From NCBI RefSeq assembly GCF_029910655.1, contig NZ_CP123897.1, forward strand, positions 3,709,547 to 3,773,546: 64,000 nucleotides of DNA. The letters are read 5' to 3'. Position numbers and translations under genes: made by a program. The DNA is from Methylomonas sp. UP202. Lineage in GTDB: Bacteria; Pseudomonadota; Gammaproteobacteria; Methylococcales; Methylomonadaceae. This document shows, piece by piece, positions 45,426 through 56,663 of the stretch; position 1 is the first letter of the stretch; every line of letters begins with the position of its first letter. Below the pieces are notes generated by a model. The model ran no database searches. It was not told where the DNA came from and saw nothing but the letters and a program-made list of their open reading frames with translations.

Positions 45426-48400
45426 TTACTCTTCGAGCGCGACTTCCTTGGGCATATTCCTATTAATCAGAAAATACACCAACGGAATCACCACCAGCGA
45501 GAACAACGTGGATGCGATGATGCCGAAGATGAAGCTCCAGGCCAAGCCGGAAAATATCGGGTCGAGCACGATCATCACCGAGCCCAGCACGGCCGACGCG
45601 GCGGTCAGAAAAATCGGGTTCAAACGGGTGGCGCCGGCTTCGATAATGGCGTCGGCCAGACTGATGTCCGGGTTGCCCCGATAGATGTTCTCGATGAAGT
45701 CGATCAGAATGATGGAGTTGCGCACGACAATGCCGGCCAGCGCGATCATGCCTATCATCGCGGTGGCGGTGAAGTACACCGGATCGGCATATTGGCCGAC
45801 GTCCGACGCAAACAGGTTGATGAACCAAAAGCCGGGCATGATGCCGATCACGGTCAACGGGATCGCGATCATCATGATCAGCGGCACGCCCAGCGAGCCG
45901 GTTTGGCCGACCAGCAGGATGTAGATCATCACCATCGCCGCCGCGAAGGCCAAACCTAGGTCCCGGAACACGTCCACGGTAATTTTCCATTCGCCCTCGC
46001 CGGCCATTTCGGCGCGATAGCCGGGCGGCAACGGTTTTTCTTCCAGCCTGTCGCCCAAATCCCACACCGCCTCGACCGGACTGCGGCCGGCCATTTCGCC
46101 GAGCACGTAGGACACCCGCTCCAGGTTTTTATGGTAGATAGTCTGATCGCCGTGATCGTGCTCGAAGCGGCCGATTTCGCCCAGCCGCACCAGCTTGCCC
46201 TGCCCGGTTTTAACCGACAGCGCCAGCAAATCGGCCTCCGACGAACGGGCCGAACGCGGCAAGCGCAGCTCGATCAACAGCGGCTGGCGCTCGCTGGCAA
46301 TATGCAAGGTGCCTGCAACCCCACCGTCCACAGCCAATTTCAGACTGTTGGCGACTTGTTCGGTAGTGATGCCAAGCCACGCGGCCTTGTCCTGATCGAG
46401 CATGAAATGCAAGCGGTCTTGCGGCGCTTCGACGTAATCGTCGACATCGACCACGCCTTCGGTTTGTTCCAATTCAGCCCGCACCCGGTTGGAAACCTTG
46501 ATGATGTCCTGATAGCTCGCTTCCGGAGGACCGTAGAGCTCCGCGACCACGCTAGACAATACCGGAGGCCCCGGCGGCATTTCGACGATCTTGATGTTGG
46601 CGCCGTATTGGCGTTCGATTTTGTCGATCTCGGGCCTCATTCTTAATGCAATCGCATGCGACTGTTGTTCGCGGCGAGTCTTATCGACGAATACCACGCG
46701 GATGTCGCCGACGTAAGCGCCTTGGCGCAAATAGTAATGCCGCACCAAACCGTTGAAATCCATCGGCGAGGCCAAACCGACATAGCTTTGATAATTGGCG
46801 ACCTCGTTGACGGTGGCCAGATAGCGCCCGACCGCCGCCGCGACTTCGTCGGTGGCTTCCAGCGACGAGCCGCGCGGCATGTCGATGACCATTTGCAGCT
46901 CATTTTTATTGTCGAACGGCAAGAGTTTCAAAGGCACGACGCGGAACACCGCCATCAACGCCGACAACACGAAGGCAATGAATACGATCAGCAAAAACCC
47001 CTTGGCCTTGGCTTGATTGCCCAACAGCGGCCGCATGATGGCTTGATACAGCTTGAAGCCGCGCGTGCCGTGTAGTTTGAACTCGGGACCATGATCCTTG
47101 CCGTAATCGCCTTTCAGTAGTTTGTAGCTGGCCCAAGGTGTAACGGTAAAGGCGATCAGCAGCGACATCAGCATCGCGATCGGCACGTTGAAAGCCATCG
47201 GTGCCATGTAGGGGCCCATCATGCCGGTGATGAAAAACATCGGCACGAAGGACATGATCACCGCAAAGGTGGCCAATATCGTCGGCGGTCGGATTTCGTT
47301 GACCGCGGTCAACAAGGCTTGCAGCGGCGGTTCCTTGCGCATCTTGTAATGGCGATGGATGTTCTCGACATCGACGATCGGGTCGTCGACCAACAAGCCC
47401 AAGGACAAGATCAACGCGAACAGCGTAACCCGATTGATGGTGTAACCGAAGATCAGATCCAGCAGCAGCGTTACAGCGAACGTCATCGGCACCGCCAACG
47501 ACACGATTAGCGATTCCTTAAAACCCAAGGACAAGGCCAGCAACACGATGATGGTCAAAATCGCGATGCTCAAGTGCATCACCAGTTCGTTGACCTTATG
47601 GTTGGCGGTTTCGCCGTAGTTGCGGGTGACGTTGATTTGCACATCATCCGGTATCAGCGTGCCGTGTAATTGTTCGGTTAGCGCCAACACCTGTTCGGCT
47701 ACGGCTACCGCGTTGGCACCCTTGCGCTTGGCGATGGCGATAGTCGCCATTTGCCTTTCCTCGCCCAACTGCGGTTTAGGGCCGGCGGCATGGCCCACCC
47801 TCTCGGCGTTATCCGCCGCCGGCCCGAAACCAATTCGGGTGTAGTAGTCGGTATCTTGCGGACCGTCGAGGATTTCGGCGACGTCACGCAGATAAACCAA
47901 ACGGCCGCCGACGTTTTTCAACACCGTGGCGCCGACGGCTTCGAGGTTTTGATACTGTGGCCCCGCTTCCAGCAAGATGTCTTTTCCGGCTTGATTGAAA
48001 TGACCGATTTGCAGATTGGCATTGCCTTGCGACAAGGCCTGCCGCAGCTCCGCCAAATCCAGACCGGCGGCTTGCAGCTTGGCGGGGTCGGGGTATACCG
48101 AAATCATCCTGGGCGCCGCGCCGACCACCCAACTTTTGCCGATGTCATCGATCGCGCGCAGGCGTTCGATCAATTCCTCGGCGATCCGGCGAACCGCCAT
48201 GCTGTCCTCGCTGCCCCTGGGGCTGAACAAGCTCAGCAGCACGATAGGCACGTCGTCGATTTCGACCGGTTTGACCACCCAATCGGTGACGCCCGGCGGG
48301 ATGATGTCCAGATTGGCCTGCAACTTATCGTGAGTCTTGATCAAGCTATCGACGATGCTTTGGCCCACCTCGTAGCGCACCGTGACCAGCGCCTGACCGG

Positions 48401-48692
48401 GACTGGAGGCTGAGTAAACGTATTCGACGCCCTGAATTTGCTTTAGGAACACTTCCAGCGGCGTCGTGACGCGTTTCTCGACTTCCTCGGCCGTAGCGCC
48501 GGGATACTTGACGAACACGTCCATCACCGGCACGACGATTTGCGGATCTTCCTCGCGCGGCGTCAGTATCAGTGCCGCCGCGCCGGCCAGCAGCGAGATC
48601 AGCAGGAATAGCAGGGACAGATGCGACGTGGTAAACAGCCGGACAATCGCCACCGTCAGCGTGTCTTTTTTGGCCTCGTTGCTCGAACTCAT
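45426..48692 (-). CDS. RND efflux permease (HAE family)
   Basis: The 1088-residue inner-membrane pump has 12 transmembrane segments in the RND order. The N-terminus is followed by PREEDPQIVVPVMDVFVKYPG and VEYVYSASSPGQALVTVRYE; helix 4 has LILSLGLLVDDPIVDVENIH with the proton-relay Asp pair, and MIALAGIVVRNSIILIDFIE is in helix 10-11. The VFVKYPGATAEEVE region resembles HAE-1/HAE-2 pumps for organic compounds rather than CusA, since no Met-rich metal path is evident. Its ATG overlaps the adaptor's stop by 4 bases. Confidence 0.93.
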   Translation of the reverse strand: MSSSNEAKKDTLTVAIVRLFTTSHLSLLFLLISLLAGAAALILTPREEDPQIVVPVMDVFVKYPGATAEEVEKRVTTPLEVFLKQIQGVEYVYSASSPGQALVTVRYEVGQSIVDSLIKTHDKLQANLDIIPPGVTDWVVKPVEIDDVPIVLLSLFSPRGSEDSMAVRRIAEELIERLRAIDDIGKSWVVGAAPRMISVYPDPAKLQAAGLDLAELRQALSQGNANLQIGHFNQAGKDILLEAGPQYQNLEAVGATVLKNVGGRLVYLRDVAEILDGPQDTDYYTRIGFGPAADNAERVGHAAGPKPQLGEERQMATIAIAKRKGANAVAVAEQVLALTEQLHGTLIPDDVQINVTRNYGETANHKVNELVMHLSIAILTIIVLLALSLGFKESLIVSLAVPMTFAVTLLLDLIFGYTINRVTLFALILSLGLLVDDPIVDVENIHRHYKMRKEPPLQALLTAVNEIRPPTILATFAVIMSFVPMFFITGMMGPYMAPMAFNVPIAMLMSLLIAFTVTPWASYKLLKGDYGKDHGPEFKLHGTRGFKLYQAIMRPLLGNQAKAKGFLLIVFIAFVLSALMAVFRVVPLKLLPFDNKNELQMVIDMPRGSSLEATDEVAAAVGRYLATVNEVANYQSYVGLASPMDFNGLVRHYYLRQGAYVGDIRVVFVDKTRREQQSHAIALRMRPEIDKIERQYGANIKIVEMPPGPPVLSSVVAELYGPPEASYQDIIKVSNRVRAELEQTEGVVDVDDYVEAPQDRLHFMLDQDKAAWLGITTEQVANSLKLAVDGGVAGTLHIASERQPLLIELRLPRSARSSEADLLALSVKTGQGKLVRLGEIGRFEHDHGDQTIYHKNLERVSYVLGEMAGRSPVEAVWDLGDRLEEKPLPPGYRAEMAGEGEWKITVDVFRDLGLAFAAAMVMIYILLVGQTGSLGVPLIMMIAIPLTVIGIMPGFWFINLFASDVGQYADPVYFTATAMIGMIALAGIVVRNSIILIDFIENIYRGNPDISLADAIIEAGATRLNPIFLTAASAVLGSVMIVLDPIFSGLAWSFIFGIIASTLFSLVVIPLVYFLINRNMPKEVALEE

Positions 48693-49780
48693 AAGGCTAG
48701 CTCGCTATCTGCCAGGATGGTTTCGCCGTCGCGCAGGCCGGTCAGTACTTCCAGCCGCTCGCCGTAACGCTTGCCGGTGCGAATGTGCCGGATATGCCAA
48801 GTGCCGTTTTCGACCACGCGTACCGCCTGCAACTGGCCGAAATTCAGTACCGCGCCGGCCGGGATCAATAGGACCGATTCGGCCGTATCGCAAGGCAGCG
48901 CCAACGTGGCGAACTGACCGTGCTGCAAACCGGGTGTGGCCGGCAAATCGATTTTGACCAGACGGGTGCGGGTTTGCGGATCGACTTCCGGGGCCAATTC
49001 GGCCACTCGGCCGATCAGATCAACGCCGTCGATACGCACCGCCGCGGTATCGCCCAAACCGATGCGGCCGCTACAAGTGCTGGCAACCGACACTTCCAAT
49101 CGAAGCGCATCGGGCTGGTGAAAGCTGACCAGTGCCTGACCGGGCGCGCCCATATCGCCGGGATCTTGGTAACGTTCGCCCACCACGCCGTCGAACGGCG
49201 CGTACAACACGTTTTCGGCCATCATCACCTGACTTTGCCGAGCCGAGCTGGCGGCCTGTTCGGCCAAGGCCCTGGCCGCCTTCGCCCGAGCCAGCGCGGC
49301 GTCATAGCTTTGTCGGGTCGCGGCTTGTTTTTCGAACAGTTCGCTAGCGCGTTTTTCGTCAGCCGCCGCTTGCACGGCCTGAGCCTGAGCCGCTGCCTGC
49401 GCCGAAACCGCCGCACTATAGGCGGCACGCGGGTCGCGGTCGTCCAGTTTGGCGATCACCTCGCCTTTTTTCAGCCTGTCTCCGACCTTAACCGGAATCT
49501 CCACTATTCGCGCGGAAAATTTCGGACTGATCTTGACAGCCTGACGCGAGCGCACCACGCCCTGCCATTCCAACAGCCGATCTGCACCGGCCAACGAGAC
49601 CCGGTAAGTTCGAGCGCCGGACGGCACCGAATTAACGGCGGCCGGAGTTGTGCCGACTTCGGTTTTTTCTGGGCCGCCGATGATGCCCAATGCGACGAAA
49701 ATAACCAACAACAGCGCCGAAACGGCGGCCAGCGGAATTGCCCAAGCAGGCAACGCGGAATGAGTATTCGAAGAGGTCAT
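48689..49780 (-). CDS. RND periplasmic adaptor (membrane fusion protein)
   Basis: The 363-residue protein has an N-terminal membrane anchor (AIPLAAVSALLLVIFVALGI), a split lipoyl domain (GDRLKKGEVIAKLDDRDPRA), an alanine-rich coiled-coil hairpin at about 115-180, YAPFDGVVGERYQDPGDMG closing the lipoyl domain, and a beta-barrel with VDPQTRTRLVKI. This is the HlyD/AcrA plan. It links the permease to the TolC-type channel whose gene is 15 bases upstream. Confidence 0.93.
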   Translation of the reverse strand: MTSSNTHSALPAWAIPLAAVSALLLVIFVALGIIGGPEKTEVGTTPAAVNSVPSGARTYRVSLAGADRLLEWQGVVRSRQAVKISPKFSARIVEIPVKVGDRLKKGEVIAKLDDRDPRAAYSAAVSAQAAAQAQAVQAAADEKRASELFEKQAATRQSYDAALARAKAARALAEQAASSARQSQVMMAENVLYAPFDGVVGERYQDPGDMGAPGQALVSFHQPDALRLEVSVASTCSGRIGLGDTAAVRIDGVDLIGRVAELAPEVDPQTRTRLVKIDLPATPGLQHGQFATLALPCDTAESVLLIPAGAVLNFGQLQAVRVVENGTWHIRHIRTGKRYGERLEVLTGLRDGETILADSELAL

Positions 49781-49795
49781 GTTCCTTCCTGAAGT

Positions 49796-51130
49796 TTATT
49801 GCCAAGCACCGTAAGCCTGCTTGAGTTCCGCATCGGCGCGCAACGCGTCGTATCGGGCGTTGATTTGCCTGGTGTGGGCCTTGTCTCTAGCCACTTCGGC
49901 TTCGATATAGCGGGTAACCGTCACGACGCCAGCCTGATATTGCTCGCTGACCTGCCTCAGGGCTTCTTCGGCCGCCAACACCGCGACGCCCGCGACTTGC
50001 ACGCGATTCAGGGCTTCCGACAGTTTCAGGCGCGCGCTATGCAACTCGTTTTCGATACGTAACCGGGTCTGACGCGCCGCTTCTTGGGCGGCGATCAATT
50101 CGTGCTCGGCCTTTTTGATGCGTTCTTGCGTGGCGAAACCTGAAAACAAGTCCAGCTCGACCGTGACGCCGGCAGTGACATTGTCGCGATTGGCACTGAA
50201 AGCCAAGTCCCGGCTGTCGGAGCCGTAACTGACGTAAGCATCGGCGCGCGGTAAATGCGCGCCTTGCGCGGCCGAAAGTTGCCGTTCGGCGATTTCGACT
50301 CGTTTTTGAGCCGCCTGTAATTCCGGATGGGTCCGCGCTTGATCCAACAGCTCTTCGTAAGTCGCCGGCGTGGTCGGTAACGCGGCCTCCGCCTCCGCTA
50401 TCGACAATGGCTCGCCGGCACCCAAGCCGAGCAAGGTTTTCAACATGTTCTGCGCCAGTTCGATGGCGTTGGCCGCTTGAATTTCCGCATCCTTGGCTTC
50501 GGCCAATTGGACCTCCAGCGACAAGACTTCCGACTTCAGCAAGGTGCCCGCCTCGTAACGCAAGCGGGATTGGCGCAACTCGCTGTCAACCGCGTCGACC
50601 GCGCCGATACTGATCTTGTGCGCCGCGACCGCGGCCAGTTCGCCGTAATAGGCGGCGGTCACGTTATTCAGCAAATGATTGCGAAGCGCCGATTTTTCCA
50701 GCTCCGACGCCTCAACTCCCAGCTCTGCGGCCTTACCGAGATAGTAATCCCGACCGCCGCGAAACAGCGAATAACTAGCCGTGACTTGGGGGCGATAGTT
50801 ATCCACGCCACCTGGGTGGTTAAAATCACCGCTGTTAAAATCGAGCCGCCGCTGAGCGATGATCATCGCGAACGCTTGCGCCGGATTGTCGCTGTGCTGG
50901 TAGGACAAGCTGGCTTTGACCTGCGGATAAAAACTGGCCAAGGCTTCGCCGAGTTGAGCATTCGCCTGCTCGATTCTAGCTTGCAGAATGCTGAGTTCGG
51001 GATTGCCGGCCAACGCTTGATCGATGGCCCGCTCCAATGTGTAAACCGAGCCGGCCGACTCGGCATGGGCCGTCAAACCCAATGACGAAGCCATCAGCAA
51101 GACTGCGAAACGTGTACCTGTTGTGTGCAT
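49796..51130 (-). CDS. TolC-family outer-membrane efflux channel
   Basis: The 444-residue protein has a Sec signal peptide (MHTTGTRFAVLLMASSLGLT, cut after AHA) and two outer-membrane-factor repeats with long helices, beginning YTLERAIDQALAGNPELSIL and VASYSLFRGGRDYYLGKA-like segments. It is the first gene of the three-part efflux operon. No regulator gene is adjacent, so control must lie elsewhere or in the 197-base divergent gap to the gene at 51328. Confidence 0.92.
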   Translation of the reverse strand: MHTTGTRFAVLLMASSLGLTAHAESAGSVYTLERAIDQALAGNPELSILQARIEQANAQLGEALASFYPQVKASLSYQHSDNPAQAFAMIIAQRRLDFNSGDFNHPGGVDNYRPQVTASYSLFRGGRDYYLGKAAELGVEASELEKSALRNHLLNNVTAAYYGELAAVAAHKISIGAVDAVDSELRQSRLRYEAGTLLKSEVLSLEVQLAEAKDAEIQAANAIELAQNMLKTLLGLGAGEPLSIAEAEAALPTTPATYEELLDQARTHPELQAAQKRVEIAERQLSAAQGAHLPRADAYVSYGSDSRDLAFSANRDNVTAGVTVELDLFSGFATQERIKKAEHELIAAQEAARQTRLRIENELHSARLKLSEALNRVQVAGVAVLAAEEALRQVSEQYQAGVVTVTRYIEAEVARDKAHTRQINARYDALRADAELKQAYGAWQ

Positions 51131-51327
51131 GGCGTTGAAATGGGGGTAATTAAGTATTTCCTAATATATAGCCAAGCCGAGCATTTTTCCAGCCTTAAAT
51201 TCATAAGACCTCGCAAGCTACCCCTCAAAAATAAACGACTTTTAAACGAATGCTTGAAATGTTTGGTCAGCATGGTAACTTTAGCGGCCCGTCCCATAAT
51301 AATAACTAGCTTAAGAGGAAACATCGC

Positions 51328-51870
51328 ATGAGCCTTGAAGAAAACACCAACGACACAGAGAACAGCAGCCCTGCCGAGGAACCCAATCAACCGGCATCAG
51401 TTGCGGAACCTGCCGCGGCCCCTGTCGAAGCCGGAGCGGCTAACGCTTTGGCGACCATATTGGCCCTGAAGGAATCCAATCCGAAAGTATTTTACGGCGG
51501 CGTCGGCGGCGTGGCCTTGCTGTTGCTCTTGATGATCTTTAGCGGCGGATCGAACCCCAAATTGCCCGTTCATCAGCAAAAACCGCTGGTCGTTGGACAA
51601 AGTTACGTTCTGAAAAGCCCGAATACTTACGATCCGAATGCCACGGTCAGACTGGTTGGCGTCCCTGGCTCTTTGGCGGCTTACGACGATACCGAGGAAA
51701 ACGACCGCGACGGCGCATGCAAACATATGCCGATGAATTCGCCGGTCAAGTTGTTACAAATCCAGAACGATACCACCGACAAAAACCTGGTTTGGGCCGA
51801 AGTCGAAATTACCGCCAGCGGCGAATGCCAAGGCCGTCGCGCCTGGACTTCCGGCATCAACCTGCAATAA
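51328..51870 (+). CDS. Single-span membrane protein of unknown function
   Basis: The 180-residue product has an acidic, Pro/Ala-rich N-terminal 45 residues, one transmembrane helix (VFYGGVGGVALLLLLMIF) and a periplasmic domain of about 110 residues with two Cys (GACKHMP and GECQGR) that could pair. AAGAGGA lies before the ATG. The domain pattern (QSYVLKSPNTYDPNATVRLV) recalls small beta domains but I recognise no family. It is divergent from the efflux operon. Confidence 0.65.
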   Translation: MSLEENTNDTENSSPAEEPNQPASVAEPAAAPVEAGAANALATILALKESNPKVFYGGVGGVALLLLLMIFSGGSNPKLPVHQQKPLVVGQSYVLKSPNTYDPNATVRLVGVPGSLAAYDDTEENDRDGACKHMPMNSPVKLLQIQNDTTDKNLVWAEVEITASGECQGRRAWTSGINLQ

Positions 51871-51873
51871 CTG

Positions 51874-51901
51874 TTGACTTAAAAAATTTACACCCTATAA
51901 T
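51874..51901 (+). promoter_or_regulatory. Strong sigma-70 promoter for tRNA cluster
   Basis: TTGACT (51874-51879) and TATAAT (51896-51901) are separated by 16 bases and lie 20 bases before the first tRNA-Gly. The near-consensus boxes and position make this the clearest promoter in the window. Confidence 0.85.
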
Positions 51902-51920
51902 ACGCCGGATCGGAAACAAA

Positions 51921-51996
<76 letters not shown>

Positions 51997-52002
51997 AATT
52001 TT

Positions 52003-52030
52003 AAAGCCGCGCCGCTACGCGGCTTTTTTG
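52003..52030 (+). terminator. Rho-independent terminator between tRNAs
   Basis: GCCGCG and CGCGGC form a GC-rich stem with a 6-base loop (52006-52023) followed by six T residues. It lies between the first tRNA-Gly and tRNA-Cys, so it would end or attenuate the upstream transcript unless tRNA folding reduces its effect. Confidence 0.7.
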
Positions 52031-52043
52031 TTGGACCTTAAAC

Positions 52044-52117
52044 GGCTGCGTAGCAAAGTGGTTATGCAGCGGCCTGCAAAGCCGTATACACCGGTTCGAT
52101 TCCGGTCGCAGCCTCCA
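52044..52117 (+). tRNA. tRNA-Cys (anticodon GCA)
   Basis: The 74-base gene has acceptor stem GGCTGCG/CGCAGCC, an anticodon loop CTGCAAA giving GCA, and a CCGGTTCGATTCCGG T arm with encoded CCA. Confidence 0.96.
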
Positions 52118-52180
52118 TAGGTATTGGACCGATGTCGATATCAAACCGACATTTTCCCAAACGGGCAATGTCATCTTCAA

Positions 52181-52256
<76 letters not shown>

Positions 52257-52637
52257 AATCGTCCATTTCTTCGTCATTCTTATCGCATCCGAGCCGCTCG
52301 TACAGGCTGGATTCAGCGACATATCGGATTGAGCCAAACCCGCCGCGAGCGAATCAGTATTCGGAGCAGGGCGGAACGCGCCTCGGAAGCCAGAACTCAA
52401 ACCCCTTCGTTCGAGTACACACCCTATATAAACCGCCTGCAATGCCGTCACTTGGTGACCGAAAAATCTCCGGTCTTGAGCGAACAGTTCTTTTCAAGAC
52501 CGACAGTAGTTTTACGTTGAAAGCCGTTGGGCAAAGTACGGAAACACTGGTGTCGGAATATCTTCGGCGCGACTGAAGCCGCCGCCAAGCCCGCCGATTA
52601 TATTCTCCAAAGCAAAAAATCATTTCCGCTTGTTGGA
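52257..52637. other. Intergenic region after tRNA cluster
   Basis: No gene is supported. An inverted repeat GGTCTTGA/TCAAGACC (52472-52479, 52494-52501) may be a terminator for one of the flanking units, though no T-run follows directly. Confidence 0.45.
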
Positions 52638-55600
52638 CTAAAGCAGCACCCGCTCCACGCCGCCGCTGCCGGCCTTGGTCAAATAGTCGGCCATCCAATT
52701 TTCGCCCAACACATGCTTGGCAATTTCGACGACGATGTAATCGACTTCCAGTTGCTCGACGTCGTCTTGATAACGCTGCAATCCTTGCATGCAGGACGGA
52801 CAGGAGGTCAACATTCGCACCGGACCATCGTAACCGTCGGCGCGCAGCTTGGCGGCGTCGTTCTGCAACTCCTCGGCCTTGCGATAGCGGACCTGCGTCG
52901 AAATGTCCGGCCGCGCCACAGCCAGAGTACCGGATTCGCCGCAACACCGGTCGGACTTGCCGACGGGCGCGCCCAGTAAGCCGCTAACGACTTTCAGCGG
53001 CTCTTGCTGCTTAAACGGACTGTGACAAGGATCGTGATACAGATAACGGGCACCGTCGACCCCATCCAGTCTGACGCCCTTTTCCAGCAAATATTCGTGA
53101 ATATCCAATAGCCGGCAGCCCGGAAAGATTTTTTCGAACTCGTAATCGACCAACTGATCCAGGCAAGTGCCGCAACTAACGATAACCGTCTTGATGTCCA
53201 GATAATTCAAGGTATTCGCCACCCGGTGAAACAACACCCGGTTATCGGTGGTGATTTTTTCGGCTTTGTCGAATTGGCCGGCGGCGCGCTGCGGATAACC
53301 GCAACACAAATAACCGGGAGGCAACACGGTTTGCACGCCGACCTCGTACAGCATCGCCTGGGTCGCCAGACCGACTTGCGAGAACAAACGTTCGGAACCG
53401 CAACCGGGAAAATAAAACACCGACTCGGAATCCGAACGGGTCTTGGCGTGATCGCGAATAATCGGGACGATTTGATTGTCCTCGATATCCAGCAAGGCCC
53501 TGGCCGTCTTGTTCGGCAATTTGGCCGGCATCTTCCGATTCATGAAATGAATGACTTGCTCGCGCACGTCCGGCTTGCCCACCGACGCCGGCGGCTGGCG
53601 GTTCTGCGCCCTGCCCCACGGTGCCAGCATCGCCGTTCCCAAACGCTGCGCCTTGTATCCCCAATCCACCATCGCCGCGCGTAGCGCCTTCACGGTACCC
53701 GGACTGGTCGTATTCAAAAACGCCATCGCCAGCGCCTTGCCCGGGTTGAAACTCTGCTTGCCCATTTTATGCAGCAAATTGCGCATGTTCATCGACACCT
53801 CGCCGAAATCGATATCGACCGGACAAGGGTTGAAACATTTATGGCACACCGTGCAGTGTTCGCCGACGTCCTCGAATTCCTTCCAATGCGTAATCGAAAT
53901 ACCGCGCCGGGTTTGCTCCTCGTACAAGAACGCCTCGATCAACAGCGACGTCGCCAAAATCTTGTTGCGCGGCGAATAGAGCAGATTGGCGCGCGGCACG
54001 TGAGTCGCGCAGACCGGCTTGCACTTACCGCAACGCAGGCAATCCTTGACCGAATCGGAAATCGCGCCGATGTCGCTCTGCTGCATGATCAGCGACTCGA
54101 ATCCCATCAAACTGAAAGATGTGGTGTAAGCCGAGCTCAGATCGCCGCCCGGCATCAACTTGCCGCGATTGAAGCGCCCTTCCGGATCGACCTGGTTTTT
54201 ATAGCGGTGAAACTCGGCGAGTTCAGCCGCATCGAGAAATTCGTACTTGGTAATACCGATACCGTGCTCGCCGGAAATCGCCCCGCCCAGCGAGCGTGCC
54301 AGCGCCATGATTCTGGCGACCGCGGCGTTGGCTTCTTGCAGCATTTGGTAGTGATCGGAGTTGACCGGCAGATTGGTATGCACATTGCCGTCGCCAGCGT
54401 GCATATGCAAGGCCACGAACACTCGACCACGTAAAATCTCCTTGTGCGTGGCCTCGATCCGTTCGACGACCGGCCGAAAGTTGTCGCCCTCGAATATCTC
54501 CCTCAAGCGCGGCAACAGCTCTGTCTTCCAGGAAATCCGTAGCGAGTAGTCCTGAACCCGGTGAAATAAGGTCGGCTCCGTGGCTCTATTGGTCAACGGA
54601 CCGGCGCCGATGCCGTAACGTTCGAATTCGGCCTCGGCCCGCGCCAGCGGCAAATCCAGATGATCGAACAACCACTGCCAGCGCTCGCGCACCGCCGCGA
54701 CGGTTTCCACCGCCAGCGCCCGGCGGTCGCCGATCAACTCGCTTTTATCGACGCTGTCTTCGTAGGCGCGCAACGGCAAATCGCCGCGCAACAAGTCGCT
54801 CAACGCGTCACACAGCCTCAATTTATTGCTCAGTGACAATTCGATGTTGATGCGTTCGATGCCGTCGCAATAATCACCCATTCGCGGTAACGGTATCACC
54901 ACGTCTTCGTTGATTTTGAAGGCATTGGTATGGCGGGCGATCGCCGCCGTTCTAGCCCTGTCCAGCCAAAACTTGGCGCGGGTTTCCGGACTGACCGCGA
55001 TAAAACCTTCCGCGCCGCGGGCGTTGCACAAGCGGACCACTTCTGACGCGGCCAACGCGACTTGCTGTTCGTCGTCGCCGACAATATCGCCGATCAACAC
55101 CATTTTCGGCCGGCCGTGGCGCTTGGCCTTGGTCGCATAACCGACCGCCTTGACGTAGCGCTCGTCCAGGTGCTCCAAGCCGGCCAGCATCACCCGCGCC
55201 GGACCGTCTTTCGGCAGCCCGGCCAGATAATCGCGAATTTCGACGATGGACGGCACCGCCTCGCGCACTTGCCCGAAAAACTCCAGACAGAAGGTGCGCG
55301 CGTGCGGTGGCATTTCATGCAGCACCCAGCGCGCCGAAGTAATAATGCCGTCGCAACCCTCTTTCTGTATCCCCGGCAAACCGCCAAGAAACTTGTCGGT
55401 CACATCCTTGCCCAAGCCGACCTTGCGGAACAACGCGCCAGGCAGATCCAGGCGTTCTTCGCTTAGCAGATTGCGACGGCTACTGTCGTAGCGCTTCAAG
55501 TTAAAACTGACCTGCTCCTGCTCGTGGATCTTGCCCAGATTGTGATTGAGCCGCTCGACTTCCAGCCAATTGCCGTCCGGCGTCACCATCCGCCACGACG

Positions 55601-56567
55601 CCAGATTGTCCAGCGCGGTCCCCCAAAGCACCGCTTTCTTACCGCCGGCATTCATCGCGATATTGCCACCCACGCAAGACGCATCGGCCGAGGTTGGATC
55701 GCAGGCGAACACCAATCCCGAGCGCTCGGCGGCTTCCATGACCCGGCGCGTCACGACGCCAGCACCGGTGAAAATCGTCGCGTACGGATTCTCCACGCCC
55801 GGCAGGCGGGTTTCGCGCTCGACCGCCGTCATTTCCAGCAGTTTTTCGGTATTGATGATCGCCGAAAACGGCGTCAGCGGTACAGCGCCGCCGGTATAGC
55901 CGGTGCCGCCGCCGCGCGGAATAATGGTCAAACCCAGTTCGATGCAGCCGCGCACCAAATGCCCGATCTCGTCCTCGCTGGACGGATACAACACGACGAA
56001 GGGATATTCGACCCGCCAGTCGGTGGCGTCGGTAACATGGCTGACCCTGGCAAAACCGTCGAAACAGATGTTGTCCTTGCGGGTATATTGGGTCAACAAA
56101 CTCAATACGCTACGCCGTAACTGGCCGGTTTGCTCGAAATGCGCCTCGAAATCGGCGACGGCTTGCTGAACGGCGGCGATCAACTGACCGACGCGTTCGG
56201 CCCGATCGGAATCGTCGGCAATTTCCGCTTGTCGCGTCTCCATTTGCCGCAACCGGTGACGCAACGCATCGAGCAAGGCCCGGCGCCGGTCGCGATTGTT
56301 CAGCAAATCGTCTTCCAGATAGGGATTGCGGCGCACCGCCCAAATATCGCCCAACACTTCGTAAAGCATGCGCGCCGAGCGACCGGTGATTTGCTCGCCG
56401 CGTAGCGAATCCAACACCCACCAGATGTCCTCGCCGAGCAGACGGATGACGATTTCCCGATCGGAAAACGAAGTGTAGTTATAGGGGATTTCCCGCACGC
56501 GCGCCGGCGCGGTGTGGTCGCTTAGGAAGGATGAATTGGCCACTGGACTCGCCGAACTGAAAGTCAT
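52638..56567 (-). CDS. Very large FAD-linked oxidase fused to Fe-S/CCG module (DUF3683 type)
   Basis: The roughly 1309-residue protein opens with a DUF3683-like domain ([20 protein letters not shown]), then an FAD-binding PCMH domain ([16 protein letters not shown] near 230, [18 protein letters not shown] near 310), a D-lactate dehydrogenase/GlcD-like cap with [15 protein letters not shown], two 4Fe-4S motifs ([14 protein letters not shown] and [14 protein letters not shown]) and cysteine-rich CCG domains ([20 protein letters not shown]). The plan combines GlcD and GlcF/GlpC activities in one chain. It probably oxidises a 2-hydroxy acid such as D-lactate and feeds quinones. The start is Met at 56567 or 56597; a terminator lies just upstream, so it has its own promoter. 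Confidence 0.88.
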   Translation of the reverse strand: MTFSSASPVANSSFLSDHTAPARVREIPYNYTSFSDREIVIRLLGEDIWWVLDSLRGEQITGRSARMLYEVLGDIWAVRRNPYLEDDLLNNRDRRRALLDALRHRLRQMETRQAEIADDSDRAERVGQLIAAVQQAVADFEAHFEQTGQLRRSVLSLLTQYTRKDNICFDGFARVSHVTDATDWRVEYPFVVLYPSSEDEIGHLVRGCIELGLTIIPRGGGTGYTGGAVPLTPFSAIINTEKLLEMTAVERETRLPGVENPYATIFTGAGVVTRRVMEAAERSGLVFACDPTSADASCVGGNIAMNAGGKKAVLWGTALDNLASWRMVTPDGNWLEVERLNHNLGKIHEQEQVSFNLKRYDSSRRNLLSEERLDLPGALFRKVGLGKDVTDKFLGGLPGIQKEGCDGIITSARWVLHEMPPHARTFCLEFFGQVREAVPSIVEIRDYLAGLPKDGPARVMLAGLEHLDERYVKAVGYATKAKRHGRPKMVLIGDIVGDDEQQVALAASEVVRLCNARGAEGFIAVSPETRAKFWLDRARTAAIARHTNAFKINEDVVIPLPRMGDYCDGIERINIELSLSNKLRLCDALSDLLRGDLPLRAYEDSVDKSELIGDRRALAVETVAAVRERWQWLFDHLDLPLARAEAEFERYGIGAGPLTNRATEPTLFHRVQDYSLRISWKTELLPRLREIFEGDNFRPVVERIEATHKEILRGRVFVALHMHAGDGNVHTNLPVNSDHYQMLQEANAAVARIMALARSLGGAISGEHGIGITKYEFLDAAELAEFHRYKNQVDPEGRFNRGKLMPGGDLSSAYTTSFSLMGFESLIMQQSDIGAISDSVKDCLRCGKCKPVCATHVPRANLLYSPRNKILATSLLIEAFLYEEQTRRGISITHWKEFEDVGEHCTVCHKCFNPCPVDIDFGEVSMNMRNLLHKMGKQSFNPGKALAMAFLNTTSPGTVKALRAAMVDWGYKAQRLGTAMLAPWGRAQNRQPPASVGKPDVREQVIHFMNRKMPAKLPNKTARALLDIEDNQIVPIIRDHAKTRSDSESVFYFPGCGSERLFSQVGLATQAMLYEVGVQTVLPPGYLCCGYPQRAAGQFDKAEKITTDNRVLFHRVANTLNYLDIKTVIVSCGTCLDQLVDYEFEKIFPGCRLLDIHEYLLEKGVRLDGVDGARYLYHDPCHSPFKQQEPLKVVSGLLGAPVGKSDRCCGESGTLAVARPDISTQVRYRKAEELQNDAAKLRADGYDGPVRMLTSCPSCMQGLQRYQDDVEQLEVDYIVVEIAKHVLGENWMADYLTKAGSGGVERVLL

Positions 56568-56608
56568 GATGGCCGGGATTCTAACATGGCGGGGCATTGA
56601 GCCCCATC

Positions 56609-56644
56609 GAAAAACGCCAGCCGCGCCAGGCGGCGCGGACGGCG
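56609..56644 (-). terminator. Rho-independent terminator after autotransporter gene
   Basis: Arms at 56615-56627 and 56632-56644 pair at 11 of 13 positions around a 4-base loop, and the leftward transcript then runs into TTTTT (56610-56614). It ends transcription from the outer-membrane protein gene. Confidence 0.75.
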
Positions 56645-56663
56645 TTTGGCGGACGCAATCGGC

